From Kangiella sp. (lineage in GTDB: Bacteria; Pseudomonadota; Gammaproteobacteria; Enterobacterales; Kangiellaceae), in NCBI GenBank assembly GCA_026195755.1, contig JAPHRL010000110.1, forward strand, positions 1 through 13,755: a stretch of DNA of 13,755 nt, read 5' to 3'. This document shows positions 6,564 to 13,329 of this stretch, piece by piece; the first letter of the stretch is position 1; each line of letters starts with the position of its first letter. The notes beneath the pieces were generated by a model that made no database searches, was not told the DNA's origin, and saw only the letters and a program-made list of their open reading frames with translations. The position numbers were made by a program, and so were the translations under genes.

Positions 6564-7162
6564 CCTAACATCTCCTCTACTTTCTTAATCGCAGGAACCG
6601 TCATGATCACCTTGTCAAAACCAATTAGGCTGACTGGGTCAAGTGCGTTCACGTCGCGCACGTCAACTTTATACAAGTTGCGTGAAGCCAGGAACAAATT
6701 CTCATCAACAGAATCTGTTACGATTAACGCTTCTTTAACGTCCAATTCTTTCAGCTTAGCCGCTAACTCTTTCGTTTTTGGCGCTGCTACTGAGAAGTCT
6801 TCAACAACAATTAAACGTTCTTGACGAACTAACTCAGAAAGAATGCTCTGGATCGCTCCGCGATACATTTTGCGGTTAACTTTTTGCGTATAGTCTTGTG
6901 GTTGCGCAGCGAAAGTTACACCACCTTTACGCCATAATGGGCTACGGATAGTACCAGCACGGGCACGACCTGTACCTTTTTGACGCCATGGTTTCTTACC
7001 ACCACCGCTAACAGCGCTACGGTTCTTCTGTGCACGAGTACCGGCACGAGCAGCCGCTAAATAAGCAACGACCACCTGGTGAACTAATGATTCGTTAAAC
7101 TCACGACCAAAAGCCACTTCAGAAACCTTGATTGCGCCGCCAGATGTTAAACTAAGTTCCAT
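6560..7162 (-). CDS. rplD: 50S ribosomal protein L4, autogenous regulator of the S10 operon
   Basis: L4 (200 aa with this start) binds domain I of 23S rRNA, and its extended loop forms the tunnel constriction with L22. In E. coli free L4 also represses the S10 operon at both transcription and translation. The start is taken at ATG 7160-7162 (MELSLTSGGA) because AGGAG lies 6 nt before it and E. coli L4 begins MEL; the frame could begin two codons earlier at a TTG. The tunnel loop GKKPWRQKGTGRARAGTIRS is intact; K62 aligns with E. coli K63, altered in erythromycin-resistant mutants, and is wild type. It overlaps rplW by 4 nt. The leader upstream of rpsJ carries a likely L4 target. Confidence 0.96.
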   Translation of the reverse strand: MELSLTSGGAIKVSEVAFGREFNESLVHQVVVAYLAAARAGTRAQKNRSAVSGGGKKPWRQKGTGRARAGTIRSPLWRKGGVTFAAQPQDYTQKVNRKMYRGAIQSILSELVRQERLIVVEDFSVAAPKTKELAAKLKELDVKEALIVTDSVDENLFLASRNLYKVDVRDVNALDPVSLIGFDKVIMTVPAIKKVEEMLG

Positions 7163-7179
7163 AGTCAACTCCTCTTGGC

Positions 7180-7812
7180 CTAGGCTTTCTCAGCAGGACG
7201 TACAATAACGTCACCACCGGTAGCGCCTGGGACGGCACCTTTGATTAACAACAAATTGCGCTCAGCATCAACACGTACAACTTCGAGAGTTTGTACCGTT
7301 ACACGCTCAGCACCCATGTGACCTGACATCTTTTTGCCTTTAAATACGCGACCAGGAGTTTGGTTTTGACCAATCGAGCCTGGAGCACGGTGAGACAAAG
7401 AGTTACCGTGGGTAGAATCTTGACCACGGAAGTTCCAGCGTTTAATTACGCCAGCGTAACCTTTACCTTTAGAGGTGCCTGTTACGTCAACTTTTTGACC
7501 CGCTTCAAAGATATCAACTTTTACTACGCCACCAACTTCAAAGCCGTCCAAAGAATTCACACGGAATTCCCATAAACTACGACCTGCTTCAACGCCAGCT
7601 TTCTTATAATGTCCAGCTTCCGCCTTACTAATGCGGTTTGCCTTACGGCTTCCTGTAGTAATCTGGACCGCTTCATAACCGTCAACGTCAGTTGTTTTCA
7701 ACTGCGCGATACGGTTTGGATCGGCTTCTACTACGGTAACCGGGATCGACACGCCGTCTTCAGTGAAGACACGAGTCATTCCTCGTTTTATACCTACTAT
7801 TCCGATAGCCAT
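7180..7812 (-). CDS. rplC: 50S ribosomal protein L3
   Basis: L3 (210 aa) starts 50S assembly with L24 and sends a loop to the peptidyl transferase centre. Conserved blocks are the N-terminal GIKRGMTRVFTEDGVSIPVT, VTGTSKGKGYAGVIKRWNF and the loop GNSLSHRAPGSIGQNQTPGR. The second glutamine of GQNQ (Q151) is the position methylated by PrmB in E. coli (Q150). The gene follows rpsJ by 51 nt, a longer gap than others in the operon, which contains a GAGG ribosome binding site but no clear promoter. Confidence 0.98.
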   Translation of the reverse strand: MAIGIVGIKRGMTRVFTEDGVSIPVTVVEADPNRIAQLKTTDVDGYEAVQITTGSRKANRISKAEAGHYKKAGVEAGRSLWEFRVNSLDGFEVGGVVKVDIFEAGQKVDVTGTSKGKGYAGVIKRWNFRGQDSTHGNSLSHRAPGSIGQNQTPGRVFKGKKMSGHMGAERVTVQTLEVVRVDAERNLLLIKGAVPGATGGDVIVRPAEKA

Positions 7813-7863
7813 GTTTTATAAACCTCAACCGAAATGGTTATCTACCTTGCTTCTAGTGTTGCC

Positions 7864-8175
7864 TTAAGAAAGGCTAATTTGAACATCAACACCAGCAGCC
7901 AAATCCAACTTCATCAGAGCATCAACTGTTTTTTCTGTTGGCTCGATGATGTCCACCAAACGCTTATGCGTACGAATTTCATACTGGTCACGCGCATCTT
8001 TATTTACGTGCGGAGAAACCAGGATGGTGAAACGCTCTTTACGAGTTGGTAAAGGGATTGGACCTTTTACCTGAGCACCTGTACGTTTAGCGGTATTTAC
8101 GATCTCTGAAGTCGATTGGTCAATCAACTTGTGATCAAACGCTTTCAATCTGATTCGAATACGTTGCTTTGCCAT
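7864..8175 (-). CDS. rpsJ: 30S ribosomal protein S10 / antitermination factor NusE
   Basis: S10 (103 aa, exactly the usual length) is a head protein of the 30S subunit and, as NusE, pairs with NusB in rRNA antitermination and links NusG to the ribosome. The sequence RIRIRLKAFDHKLIDQSTSE, then GAQVKGPIPLPTRKERFTIL and HVNKDARDQYEIRTHKRLVD, is almost identical to E. coli. The frame is open 26 codons further upstream (to 8253), but that stretch is leader RNA structure with no family match. The ATG at 8173-8175 has GGAG 9 nt before it. It is the first gene of the S10 operon. Confidence 0.98.
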   Translation of the reverse strand: MAKQRIRIRLKAFDHKLIDQSTSEIVNTAKRTGAQVKGPIPLPTRKERFTILVSPHVNKDARDQYEIRTHKRLVDIIEPTEKTVDALMKLDLAAGVDVQISLS

Positions 8176-8370
8176 TGCAAAGAACTCCACTTTAAAAATT
8201 AAAGAACATAAAAAACCGCTCCACCCTGCTACAACGAGGGGTGCGGTTACCAAACTTTATCAGACTCCAATCGAGCCTGTTGTTAGCAAAATCAATAACT
8301 TACTTTATAAAAAGTCTGAGATTGCTTCGCAAGAACAACCCTAATAGTGGCCGTTACGCCTACTAAGGGA
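8176..8370 (-). promoter_or_regulatory. S10 operon leader RNA, L4-responsive type
   Basis: The roughly 195-nt region between the S10 promoter and rpsJ has no gene but many pairings (transcript on the minus strand). A 5' hairpin at 8339-8369 has arms CCCUUAGUAG and CUAUUAGGG, 9 bp with one bulge. A small stem UUGC/GCAA lies at 8322-8332. A 7-bp closing stem pairs UCAGACU (8313-8319) with AGUCUGA (8260-8266). The terminator-like hairpin 8214-8248 follows, and an AU stem at 8190-8204 lies just before the ribosome binding site. The E. coli S10 leader is of similar size and also has a series of hairpins, of which HD and HE carry L4-dependent attenuation. The homology of individual stems is inferred. 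Confidence 0.65.
8210..8248 (-). terminator. Attenuator hairpin in the S10 leader
   Basis: On the transcript AACCGC (8243-8248) pairs with GCGGUU (8214-8219) and ACCC (8239-8242) with GGGU (8223-8226), leaving a 3-nt bulge and a 12-nt loop. A run of six U (8210-8215) begins in the stem's last two bases. The shape is that of an intrinsic terminator placed inside a leader, 34 nt before rpsJ. This matches the place and form of the E. coli S10 attenuator, where L4 and NusA raise termination at a U-rich hairpin. It must be read through for the operon to be expressed. Confidence 0.65.
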
Positions 8371-8375
8371 CGCGC

Positions 8376-8404
8376 ATTATATTGCAAAAGTTTTGTCAAA
8401 ACAA
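8376..8404 (-). promoter_or_regulatory. S10 operon promoter
   Basis: A perfect -10 hexamer TATAAT (8376-8381) is preceded, at the optimal 17-nt spacing, by TTGTTT (8399-8404; the TTG matches, the second half is poor). The discriminator GCGCGTCCC is GC-rich, typical of stringently controlled promoters. The start is expected near 8368-8370, the foot of the first leader hairpin. It lies between the tuf terminator and rpsJ, so S10 is expressed apart from tuf. Confidence 0.7.
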
Positions 8405-8438
8405 GCCTTTTGGCAAATAAGTCGCAAAACTACTGAAT

Positions 8439-8466
8439 AAAAAAGCGAGCCCAAAGGCTCGCTTTT
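8439..8466 (-). terminator. Intrinsic terminator of tuf
   Basis: On the transcript GCGAGCC (8456-8462) pairs with GGCUCGC (8445-8451) over a 4-nt UUUG loop, followed by six U (8439-8444). The stem can be extended by four A-U pairs using the preceding AAAA (8463-8466). It lies 15 nt after the tuf stop and is a classical Rho-independent terminator ending the tRNA-tuf transcript before the S10 promoter. Confidence 0.9.
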
Positions 8467-8481
8467 AACAGCTGCTATCAA

Positions 8482-9672
8482 TTATTCGATAATTTTAGCA
8501 ACAACACCAGCGCCTACTGTACGACCGCCTTCACGGATCGCAAAGCGCAAACCTTCGTCCATCGCAATCGGTGCGATCAACTCTACGTTCATTTTGATGT
8601 TATCACCTGGCATTACCATCTCTACGCCTTCTGGCAATTCTACTGCACCCGTTACGTCTGTTGTACGGAAATAGAACTGTGGACGATAGCCTTTGAAGAA
8701 TGGAGTATGACGACCACCTTCTTCTTTTGATAGTACGTAAACTTCGGCTTCGAAACGTGTGTGTGGGTTGATGCTGCCTACGTGTGCCAATACCTGACCA
8801 CGTTCAACTTCATCACGCTTAGTACCACGTAGTAATACACCAACGTTGTCCCCTGCTTCACCTTGGTCAAGCAATTTACGGAACATCTCAACACCGGTTA
8901 CCGTTGTTTTAGTCGTATCTTTGATACCAACGATTTCGATTTCTTCACCAACCTTGACCACACCGCTCTCAACACGGCCGGTTACTACCGTACCACGACC
9001 TGAGATTGAGAATACGTCTTCGATTGGTAACAAGAATGGCTTGTCAATCGCACGCTCTGGCTCTGGAATGTAAGTGTCTAGAGCTTCACCTAAAGCTACG
9101 ATGGCTTCTTGACCTAGTGCACCTTCGTCGCCTTCCAACGCTTTCAACGCTGAACCACGGATGATTGGCGTGTCGTCACCTGGGAATTCGTATTGGTCTA
9201 GCAATTCACGAACTTCCATCTCAACAAGCTCTAACAACTCTTCGTCGTCTACCATGTCGCATTTGTTCAAGAATACGATGATTTTCGGTACACCTACCTG
9301 ACGTGATAACAAAATATGCTCACGTGTCTGTGGCATCGGGCCGTCAGCTGCTGATACTACTAGAATCGCACCGTCCATCTGCGCAGCACCTGTGATCATG
9401 TTTTTAACATAGTCAGCGTGCCCTGGGCAGTCTACGTGCGCGTAGTGACGAGCTGGAGTTTCGTATTCAACGTGTGATGTTGAAATCGTGATACCACGCT
9501 CTTTTTCTTCTGGAGCGTTATCGATATCTGCGAAAGCTCGTGCGGCACCGCCGTATACTTTTGCCAATACTGTACAGATTGCTGCAGTCAAAGTCGTTTT
9601 ACCGTGATCTACGTGGCCAATGGTGCCTACGTTGACGTGCGGTTTGTTACGTTCAAATTTTTCTTTAGCCAT
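8482..9672 (-). CDS. tuf: Elongation factor Tu
   Basis: EF-Tu (396 aa) carries aminoacyl-tRNA to the ribosomal A site as a GTPase. The G domain shows G1 GHVDHGKT (19-26), G2 GITI (60-63), G3 DCPGH (81-85, with catalytic H85), G4 NKCD (136-139) and G5 SAL (174-176). Domains 2 and 3 follow, with GRGTVVTGRVE and the C-terminal GGRTVGAGVVAKIIE. Start ATG 9670-9672 has GGAGG 7 nt before it. The upstream tRNA genes are those of the tufB operon, while downstream lies the S10 operon, which normally follows tufA, so the gene has a hybrid context. Co-transcription with the tRNAs is likely because no terminator is seen between them. Confidence 0.99.
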   Translation of the reverse strand: MAKEKFERNKPHVNVGTIGHVDHGKTTLTAAICTVLAKVYGGAARAFADIDNAPEEKERGITISTSHVEYETPARHYAHVDCPGHADYVKNMITGAAQMDGAILVVSAADGPMPQTREHILLSRQVGVPKIIVFLNKCDMVDDEELLELVEMEVRELLDQYEFPGDDTPIIRGSALKALEGDEGALGQEAIVALGEALDTYIPEPERAIDKPFLLPIEDVFSISGRGTVVTGRVESGVVKVGEEIEIVGIKDTTKTTVTGVEMFRKLLDQGEAGDNVGVLLRGTKRDEVERGQVLAHVGSINPHTRFEAEVYVLSKEEGGRHTPFFKGYRPQFYFRTTDVTGAVELPEGVEMVMPGDNIKMNVELIAPIAMDEGLRFAIREGGRTVGAGVVAKIIE

Positions 9673-9800
9673 TATATAGCCTCCCGGAATATCCGCGTTT
9701 TAAGTTCCAATGTTAAAACGGGTGTCTACCGGGTCGTACGAAACTCGCACCTGCACCCTGCACCCTATTGTTTGCCTCGATATTACTATCCAGACAAAGC
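9673..9800 (-). promoter_or_regulatory. tRNA-tuf spacer / tuf leader with hairpin and short tandem repeat
   Basis: The 128-nt spacer has no convincing promoter or terminator, consistent with tuf being read from the tRNA promoter. An 8-bp perfect inverted repeat (CGTTTTAA 9696-9703, TTAAAACG 9713-9720) with a 9-nt loop lies 10 nt upstream of the GGAGG ribosome binding site. Further up is a tandem heptamer CTGCACC (9751-9757 and 9758-9764, plus strand), with a third partial copy before it. The hairpin may mark processing between tRNA and mRNA; no function is shown by the sequence. Confidence 0.4.
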
Positions 9801-9876
<76 letters not shown>

Positions 9877-9896
9877 AAATTGTTTGATACAGTTAT

Positions 9897-9970
<74 letters not shown>

Positions 9971-9997
9971 GCTATATCCACACTGTGATAAAGCATA

Positions 9998-10030
9998 CGA
10001 ACAATCGTTCGCTACCAGTCAGCCCTGACT
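9998..10030 (-). repeat. Two hairpins in the tRNA-Tyr / tRNA-Gly spacer
   Basis: Inverted repeats CGAAC/GTTCG (9998-10002 with 10007-10011, loop 4) and AGTCAG/CTGACT (10017-10022 with 10025-10030, loop shortened to about 4 if the last pair opens) lie in the 98-nt spacer. They are candidate processing structures of the polycistronic tRNA precursor. There is no U run after either, so termination is unlikely. Confidence 0.35.
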
Positions 10031-10068
10031 CAGTTGTCACTGATAAGAATTGCTGACCGGGTGAAAAA

Positions 10069-10152
10069 TGGTGGAGGGGGCTGGATTCGAACCAGCGAAG
10101 CTTTCGCGTCAGATTTACAGTCTGATCCCTTTGGCCGCTCGGGAACCCCTCC
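10069..10152 (-). tRNA. tyrU: tRNA-Tyr (anticodon GUA)
   Basis: An 84-nt class II tRNA with long variable arm and encoded CCA. The acceptor pairs GGAGGGG (5' end at 10152) with CCCCTCC, the anticodon stem CAGA/TCTG holds CTGTAAA with anticodon GTA, the variable arm is CGCGAAAGC-like, and the T-arm is CTGGTTCGAATCCAG. Class II size and the GTA anticodon make tRNA-Tyr certain. Only one copy is present here, unlike some tandem tRNA-Tyr loci. Confidence 0.96.
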
Positions 10153-10157
10153 AGGAC

Positions 10158-10179
10158 TTGAGCAAACATGTCTGCTCAA
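10158..10179 (-). repeat. Hairpin directly upstream of tRNA-Tyr
   Basis: Perfect 7-bp inverted repeat TTGAGCA (10158-10164) and TGCTCAA (10173-10179) with an 8-nt loop, ending 5 nt before the mature 5' end of tRNA-Tyr. It may guide or limit 5' processing by RNase E or RNase P; function inferred only from its place. Confidence 0.4.
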
Positions 10180-10248
10180 AAGAGCGCGCATGATGCCAAT
10201 TTGTTGCAGTAATTGCAAGCAGTAATCTTTGCTCTGCCTGCTTAATAC

Positions 10249-10271
10249 TAAGGGTTGCAATGCAACCCTTA
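10249..10271 (-). repeat. Perfect hairpin directly downstream of tRNA-Thr(UGU)
   Basis: The arms TAAGGGTTGCA (10249-10259) and TGCAACCCTTA (10261-10271) are exact complements around one central base, giving a stem of about 8-9 bp with a small loop. It starts 7 nt after the encoded CCA of the first tRNA. No U run follows (GUAUUAAG), so it looks like a processing or 3'-protection structure and not a terminator. Confidence 0.45.
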
Positions 10272-10278
10272 AGAATAA

Positions 10279-10354
<76 letters not shown>

Positions 10355-10362
10355 TTAATCAT

Positions 10363-10377
10363 CATGCCTGGGGCATG
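10363..10377 (-). repeat. Small hairpin in the tRNA operon leader
   Basis: Perfect 6-bp inverted repeat CATGCC (10363-10368) and GGCATG (10372-10377) with a 3-nt loop, 8 nt upstream of the mature 5' end of the first tRNA and about 10 nt after the expected transcription start. It could act in 5' processing of the precursor. Evidence is the pairing alone. Confidence 0.35.
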
Positions 10378-10393
10378 TCATTAAGTGGCGGGA

Positions 10394-10422
10394 ATTTTAG
10401 CTACCTCATTTTGGTTTGGCAA
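10394..10422 (-). promoter_or_regulatory. Promoter of the tRNA-tuf operon
   Basis: The minus strand has TTGCCA (10417-10422, 5 of 6 of the -35 consensus), a 17-nt spacer and TAAAAT (10394-10399, 5 of 6 of the -10 consensus). The discriminator TCCCGCC is GC-rich, as in stable-RNA promoters under stringent control. Expected start near 10387. The upstream side carries A/T tracts (10423-10450) that could serve as an UP element. Strong candidate for the single promoter of the four tRNAs and tuf. Confidence 0.75.
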
Positions 10423-10450
10423 TGCTTTTTTATGATTTTTTTTAAATTGG

Positions 10451-11299
10451 CTATGAATTAGCTTTATCTGCCGTTTTTTTAGTCAGATTATTCAATAACC
10501 AATAAAAAAGCCCCTGTAAAACCAGATCTTTTTGGTATTTGAGGTGTTTCTTTGAATTTAGCTTGAGCAAGCCGATTAACTGCTCTGCATCGCCACCTGT
10601 CACCATCACGGTCTGCAATTGAAACCGAGTACATAGCTTATCAATCGAGTACTCCAAGTAGCCTACACTGGCATCCAGTGTTCCTAGCTCAATAGCCTGC
10701 TGCGTATTGCTGGCTAACCAGTCACTATCCGATTGGTCATCTCGGTTGTGCTGCGCGCTCCAGGCAATGCGTCCGGTATCACCAAGAAGGCTCGACTGCA
10801 TCAGCTTGTGGCCAGGGATAATATGGCCGCCCAAGTGCTGCCCGCTGCTATCGACCACATCTAAGGTGATAGCTGTCCCAGCATCGATAACAGCAAATGC
10901 CGGTGTTGTTAACTCCGTTCCAGCGATCATAGCCAACCACCGGTCAACACCTAAAGCCTCTGTGACTTTATAACTATTAACTAATCTGCCCCCCTGCTGG
11001 CTTTGATACTCCCGTGAGGACTGGGGCAAAATGGGAAGTATCTCAAATACCTGCTCACAATAGTCTTGTAGCAGCCTCCAAACGTCCTCGTTCGCGACAC
11101 AGCTTATAGCAATGGATTCAACCTTTTCGCTAAACTCTTGAGTCACAGTTTCTTTAATGGCCTTAAGCTGAGCCAACCAGTGAGCTTCTGCAAAGTCTCG
11201 ATTACTCCATTGCCCTGAAGCTTTCCAATTAATACCTGACGCCTCATTTGTGAGCACCCACTTACTACGAGAATTACCCACATCAATTAGTAGAATCAT
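10451..11299 (-). CDS. coaX: Type III pantothenate kinase
   Basis: CoaX (282 aa) phosphorylates pantothenate with ATP, the first step of CoA synthesis; it belongs to the ASKHA superfamily and, unlike CoaA, is not inhibited by CoA. Motifs: N-terminal phosphate loop IDVGNSRSKW (5-14), GVDRW (117-121), DAGTAITLD (139-147) and GGHIIPG (157-163), with VTGGDA near the C-terminus. The start is ATG 11297-11299; the frame could extend three codons to a TTG at 11308, but AAGGAG (11310-11315) is 10 nt before the ATG and only 1 nt before that TTG. It follows birA by 18 nt. No clear terminator separates it from the tRNA promoter. In E. coli the unrelated coaA occupies this place. Confidence 0.95.
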   Translation of the reverse strand: MILLIDVGNSRSKWVLTNEASGINWKASGQWSNRDFAEAHWLAQLKAIKETVTQEFSEKVESIAISCVANEDVWRLLQDYCEQVFEILPILPQSSREYQSQQGGRLVNSYKVTEALGVDRWLAMIAGTELTTPAFAVIDAGTAITLDVVDSSGQHLGGHIIPGHKLMQSSLLGDTGRIAWSAQHNRDDQSDSDWLASNTQQAIELGTLDASVGYLEYSIDKLCTRFQLQTVMVTGGDAEQLIGLLKLNSKKHLKYQKDLVLQGLFYWLLNNLTKKTADKANS

Positions 11300-11317
11300 T
11301 CTTGGCAAACTCCTTGG

Positions 11318-12295
11318 TTAATCCCTGAAACGCAAGCTAACTTCACCGGCATAGATAGGAACCATACCCTTCCCTGTTTGCAACAACAGTGCTCCGGTAT
11401 CATCAACTCCAGCACCTATTCCTTTCAACTCCTGATGTTGCTGCAAAATACTCACCTTCTGACCAAAACACTCATCAACCTCTTGCCATAACTTCTGAAA
11501 GGCCGCAAAGCCCTTTTGTTCAAAAAGCTCTAGCGCTTGATTTAATTCAATAATCGTCTTCGCTAATACCTGCTGACGACTGACATCAGGAGCTAGATCA
11601 TTAACATTCATCCACTCTTGCTCGATAGATTGAGCCAGCGTGCTCCCCATCTGCATATTTAAACCAACGCCGATAACCACCTGCAAAGCACCTGCCACAT
11701 CACCAGACAACTCTATCAAAATACCGCCCAATTTTTTTCCTTGATAGCGAATATCGTTTGGCCACTTGAGCTGCACCCCTTCAATGCCCAAACTTTGCAG
11801 TGCTTTAATGATCGCAAGACCTACTACCAGACTCAAACCGCCTAACTGTTGTACTGGCATCTGGGTTTGCCAACCCACAGACCAATAAAGGTTACTGGCT
11901 AGCGGCGAAACCCATTGTCGGCCACGACGGCCTCGACCTGCTGATTGATGTTCAGCAGCAAGTACCTTTTTATGACAAAAGCCATCACCTTTTAATTGCT
12001 CATTGGTTGAGTCGGTTAATAACAGAACATCACACTGCCAATCAGACATGCCCTCGTTTGCCATCGCCTGCTGTAAACTTTCTGCTTCCAGCAACTCAAG
12101 CGGTCTGAGCAGTCGATAGCCCTTGCGCGTAACCGACTCGAACTCAAGTCCTAAGGATTCTAACTGCTGCATTAACTTCCACACATAAGCACGACTCACC
12201 GACAGCCCATCCGCCAATTTCTGGCCAGAATGAAAGTCACCATGCTTCAATAAAGATATCAATTGTCTTAACTGTTGATCGCGATGTTCTGTCAT
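11318..12295 (-). CDS. birA: Bifunctional biotin-protein ligase / biotin operon repressor
   Basis: BirA (325 aa; E. coli 321) makes biotinoyl-AMP, transfers biotin to acetyl-CoA carboxylase BCCP and, with its N-terminal winged helix, represses biotin synthesis genes. Domains: helix-turn-helix (about 20-62, SGQKLADGLSVSRAYVWKLM); catalytic domain with TDSTN (94-98), the biotinoyl-AMP loop GRGRRGR (120-126), KWPNDI (177-182) and KKLGGILIE (187-195); C-terminal SH3-like domain (about 275-325). The start ATG 12293-12295 overlaps the murB stop as ATGA; the frame could run 11 codons further up, but that would overlap murB more. With the DNA-binding domain intact it should be a true repressor. Its operator is not in this window. 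Confidence 0.96.
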   Translation of the reverse strand: MTEHRDQQLRQLISLLKHGDFHSGQKLADGLSVSRAYVWKLMQQLESLGLEFESVTRKGYRLLRPLELLEAESLQQAMANEGMSDWQCDVLLLTDSTNEQLKGDGFCHKKVLAAEHQSAGRGRRGRQWVSPLASNLYWSVGWQTQMPVQQLGGLSLVVGLAIIKALQSLGIEGVQLKWPNDIRYQGKKLGGILIELSGDVAGALQVVIGVGLNMQMGSTLAQSIEQEWMNVNDLAPDVSRQQVLAKTIIELNQALELFEQKGFAAFQKLWQEVDECFGQKVSILQQHQELKGIGAGVDDTGALLLQTGKGMVPIYAGEVSLRFRD

Positions 12296-13329
12296 GATGA
12301 AAATATCTGCTGTTCGCCAATAATCCATACTTCGGGTTCCAACTTAATGCCAAATAGCTCCAGGACCTTATCTCGCACCTGCTTTGCAACCTGCAAAATA
12401 TCCTGTCCGCTTGCATGCCCATAATTGACCAGAACCAAAGCCTGCTTTTCATGCACACCAGCTTCACCCTCGCGATACCCCTTTAATCCAGCCTTTTCGA
12501 TCAACCAGCCTGCGGCGATTTTATAGTGTCCAGAGCCAACCGGGTAAGCGACCAATTCTGGAAAAGCATCCAGCAATGTCTGATATTGCTCTTCGGTTAC
12601 GACGGGATTTTTGAAGAAAGAACCGGCATTACCAAGCTGAGCAGGATCGGGCAATTTACTTTGCCGGATAGCTATCACGGCATTGCTGACCTGTTTTGCG
12701 GTGACCACAGGCTCATCGTTGAATAATTGCTTTAAGGGACCATACTCAATATTTGGTTGAAGCTTCTTACTTAACCGCAAGGTCACCTGCGTGATAACAA
12801 AGCGTCCTCTCAATTCTTTCTTAAAAATACTGTCGCGGTAACCAAATTGGCAATCTTCACCCGCAAACTCTTTAAGCTTCCCTGTCGCTAATTCAATCGC
12901 TCGCAAACTGACAAACAGGTCTTGTAGCTCAACCCCATAAGCTCCAATATTCTGAATCGGGGCTGCACCCACATTGCCGGGAATCAAGGACAAATTCTCG
13001 AGACCTGAGTAGCCTTGATCTAAGCTATCCAATACCAGCTGGTGCCAATTAACTCCTGCGCCAGCCGTCACCAAGACATCATTGTCACTTTTTTGCTCAC
13101 AGTACTCTATTCCCTTAATGTTAGCCTGTAAAAAGGTCAGCGGACTATGCCCTAATAATAAGAGATTGCTACCGCCACCAAGAATAAACAGCGAATCCAG
13201 CGCAGGCTTTTCTGCTTTGAGCCAGTTTTGAATAGACTGCTCATCATTAAAGCTAATTAGCTCATCACAAGTAGCCTCAACGCCAAAGGTATTAAAAGGC
13301 TTCAATGAAGCAGGAACGGAGTTAACCAA
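12292..13329 (-). CDS. murB: UDP-N-acetylenolpyruvoylglucosamine reductase
   Basis: MurB (345 aa, type I as in E. coli) is the FAD enzyme that reduces UDP-GlcNAc-enolpyruvate to UDP-MurNAc with NADPH in the cytoplasmic stage of peptidoglycan synthesis. Motifs: NTFGV (13-17), FAD site LGGGSNLLLL (50-59), IPGNVGAAPIQNIGAYG (116-132), YRDSIF (164-169, with R165), GNAGSFFKNP (233-242, with the proton-donor serine S237), AAGWLIEKAGLKG (272-284) and PEVWIIG (catalytic E333). The only start between the last upstream stop and NTFG is a TTG at 13327-13329 with a weak AGG 9 nt before it. It overlaps birA by 4 nt; the murB-birA pair is also found in E. coli. Confidence 0.95.
   Translation of the reverse strand: MVNSVPASLKPFNTFGVEATCDELISFNDEQSIQNWLKAEKPALDSLFILGGGSNLLLLGHSPLTFLQANIKGIEYCEQKSDNDVLVTAGAGVNWHQLVLDSLDQGYSGLENLSLIPGNVGAAPIQNIGAYGVELQDLFVSLRAIELATGKLKEFAGEDCQFGYRDSIFKKELRGRFVITQVTLRLSKKLQPNIEYGPLKQLFNDEPVVTAKQVSNAVIAIRQSKLPDPAQLGNAGSFFKNPVVTEEQYQTLLDAFPELVAYPVGSGHYKIAAGWLIEKAGLKGYREGEAGVHEKQALVLVNYGHASGQDILQVAKQVRDKVLELFGIKLEPEVWIIGEQQIFSS

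Noticed and set aside
8176..8253. N-terminal extension of rpsJ by 26 codons
   Set aside because: It would be encoded by the attenuator hairpin and leader, does not match S10, and the ATG at 8175 has a good ribosome binding site and gives the standard 103 aa.
8394..8399. Consensus -35 TTGACA upstream of the S10 -10 box
   Set aside because: It is perfect in sequence but only 12 nt from TATAAT, too close for sigma-70; TTGTTT at 17 nt fits the geometry better.
9972..10260. Open frames of 63-76 aa on both strands across the tRNA-Tyr region
   Set aside because: They run through a certain tRNA gene and its spacers, and no coding signal is seen.
12292..12328. Upstream extension of birA (11 residues)
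   Set aside because: It would lie entirely within murB; the ATG overlapping the murB stop (ATGA) gives a length close to E. coli BirA.
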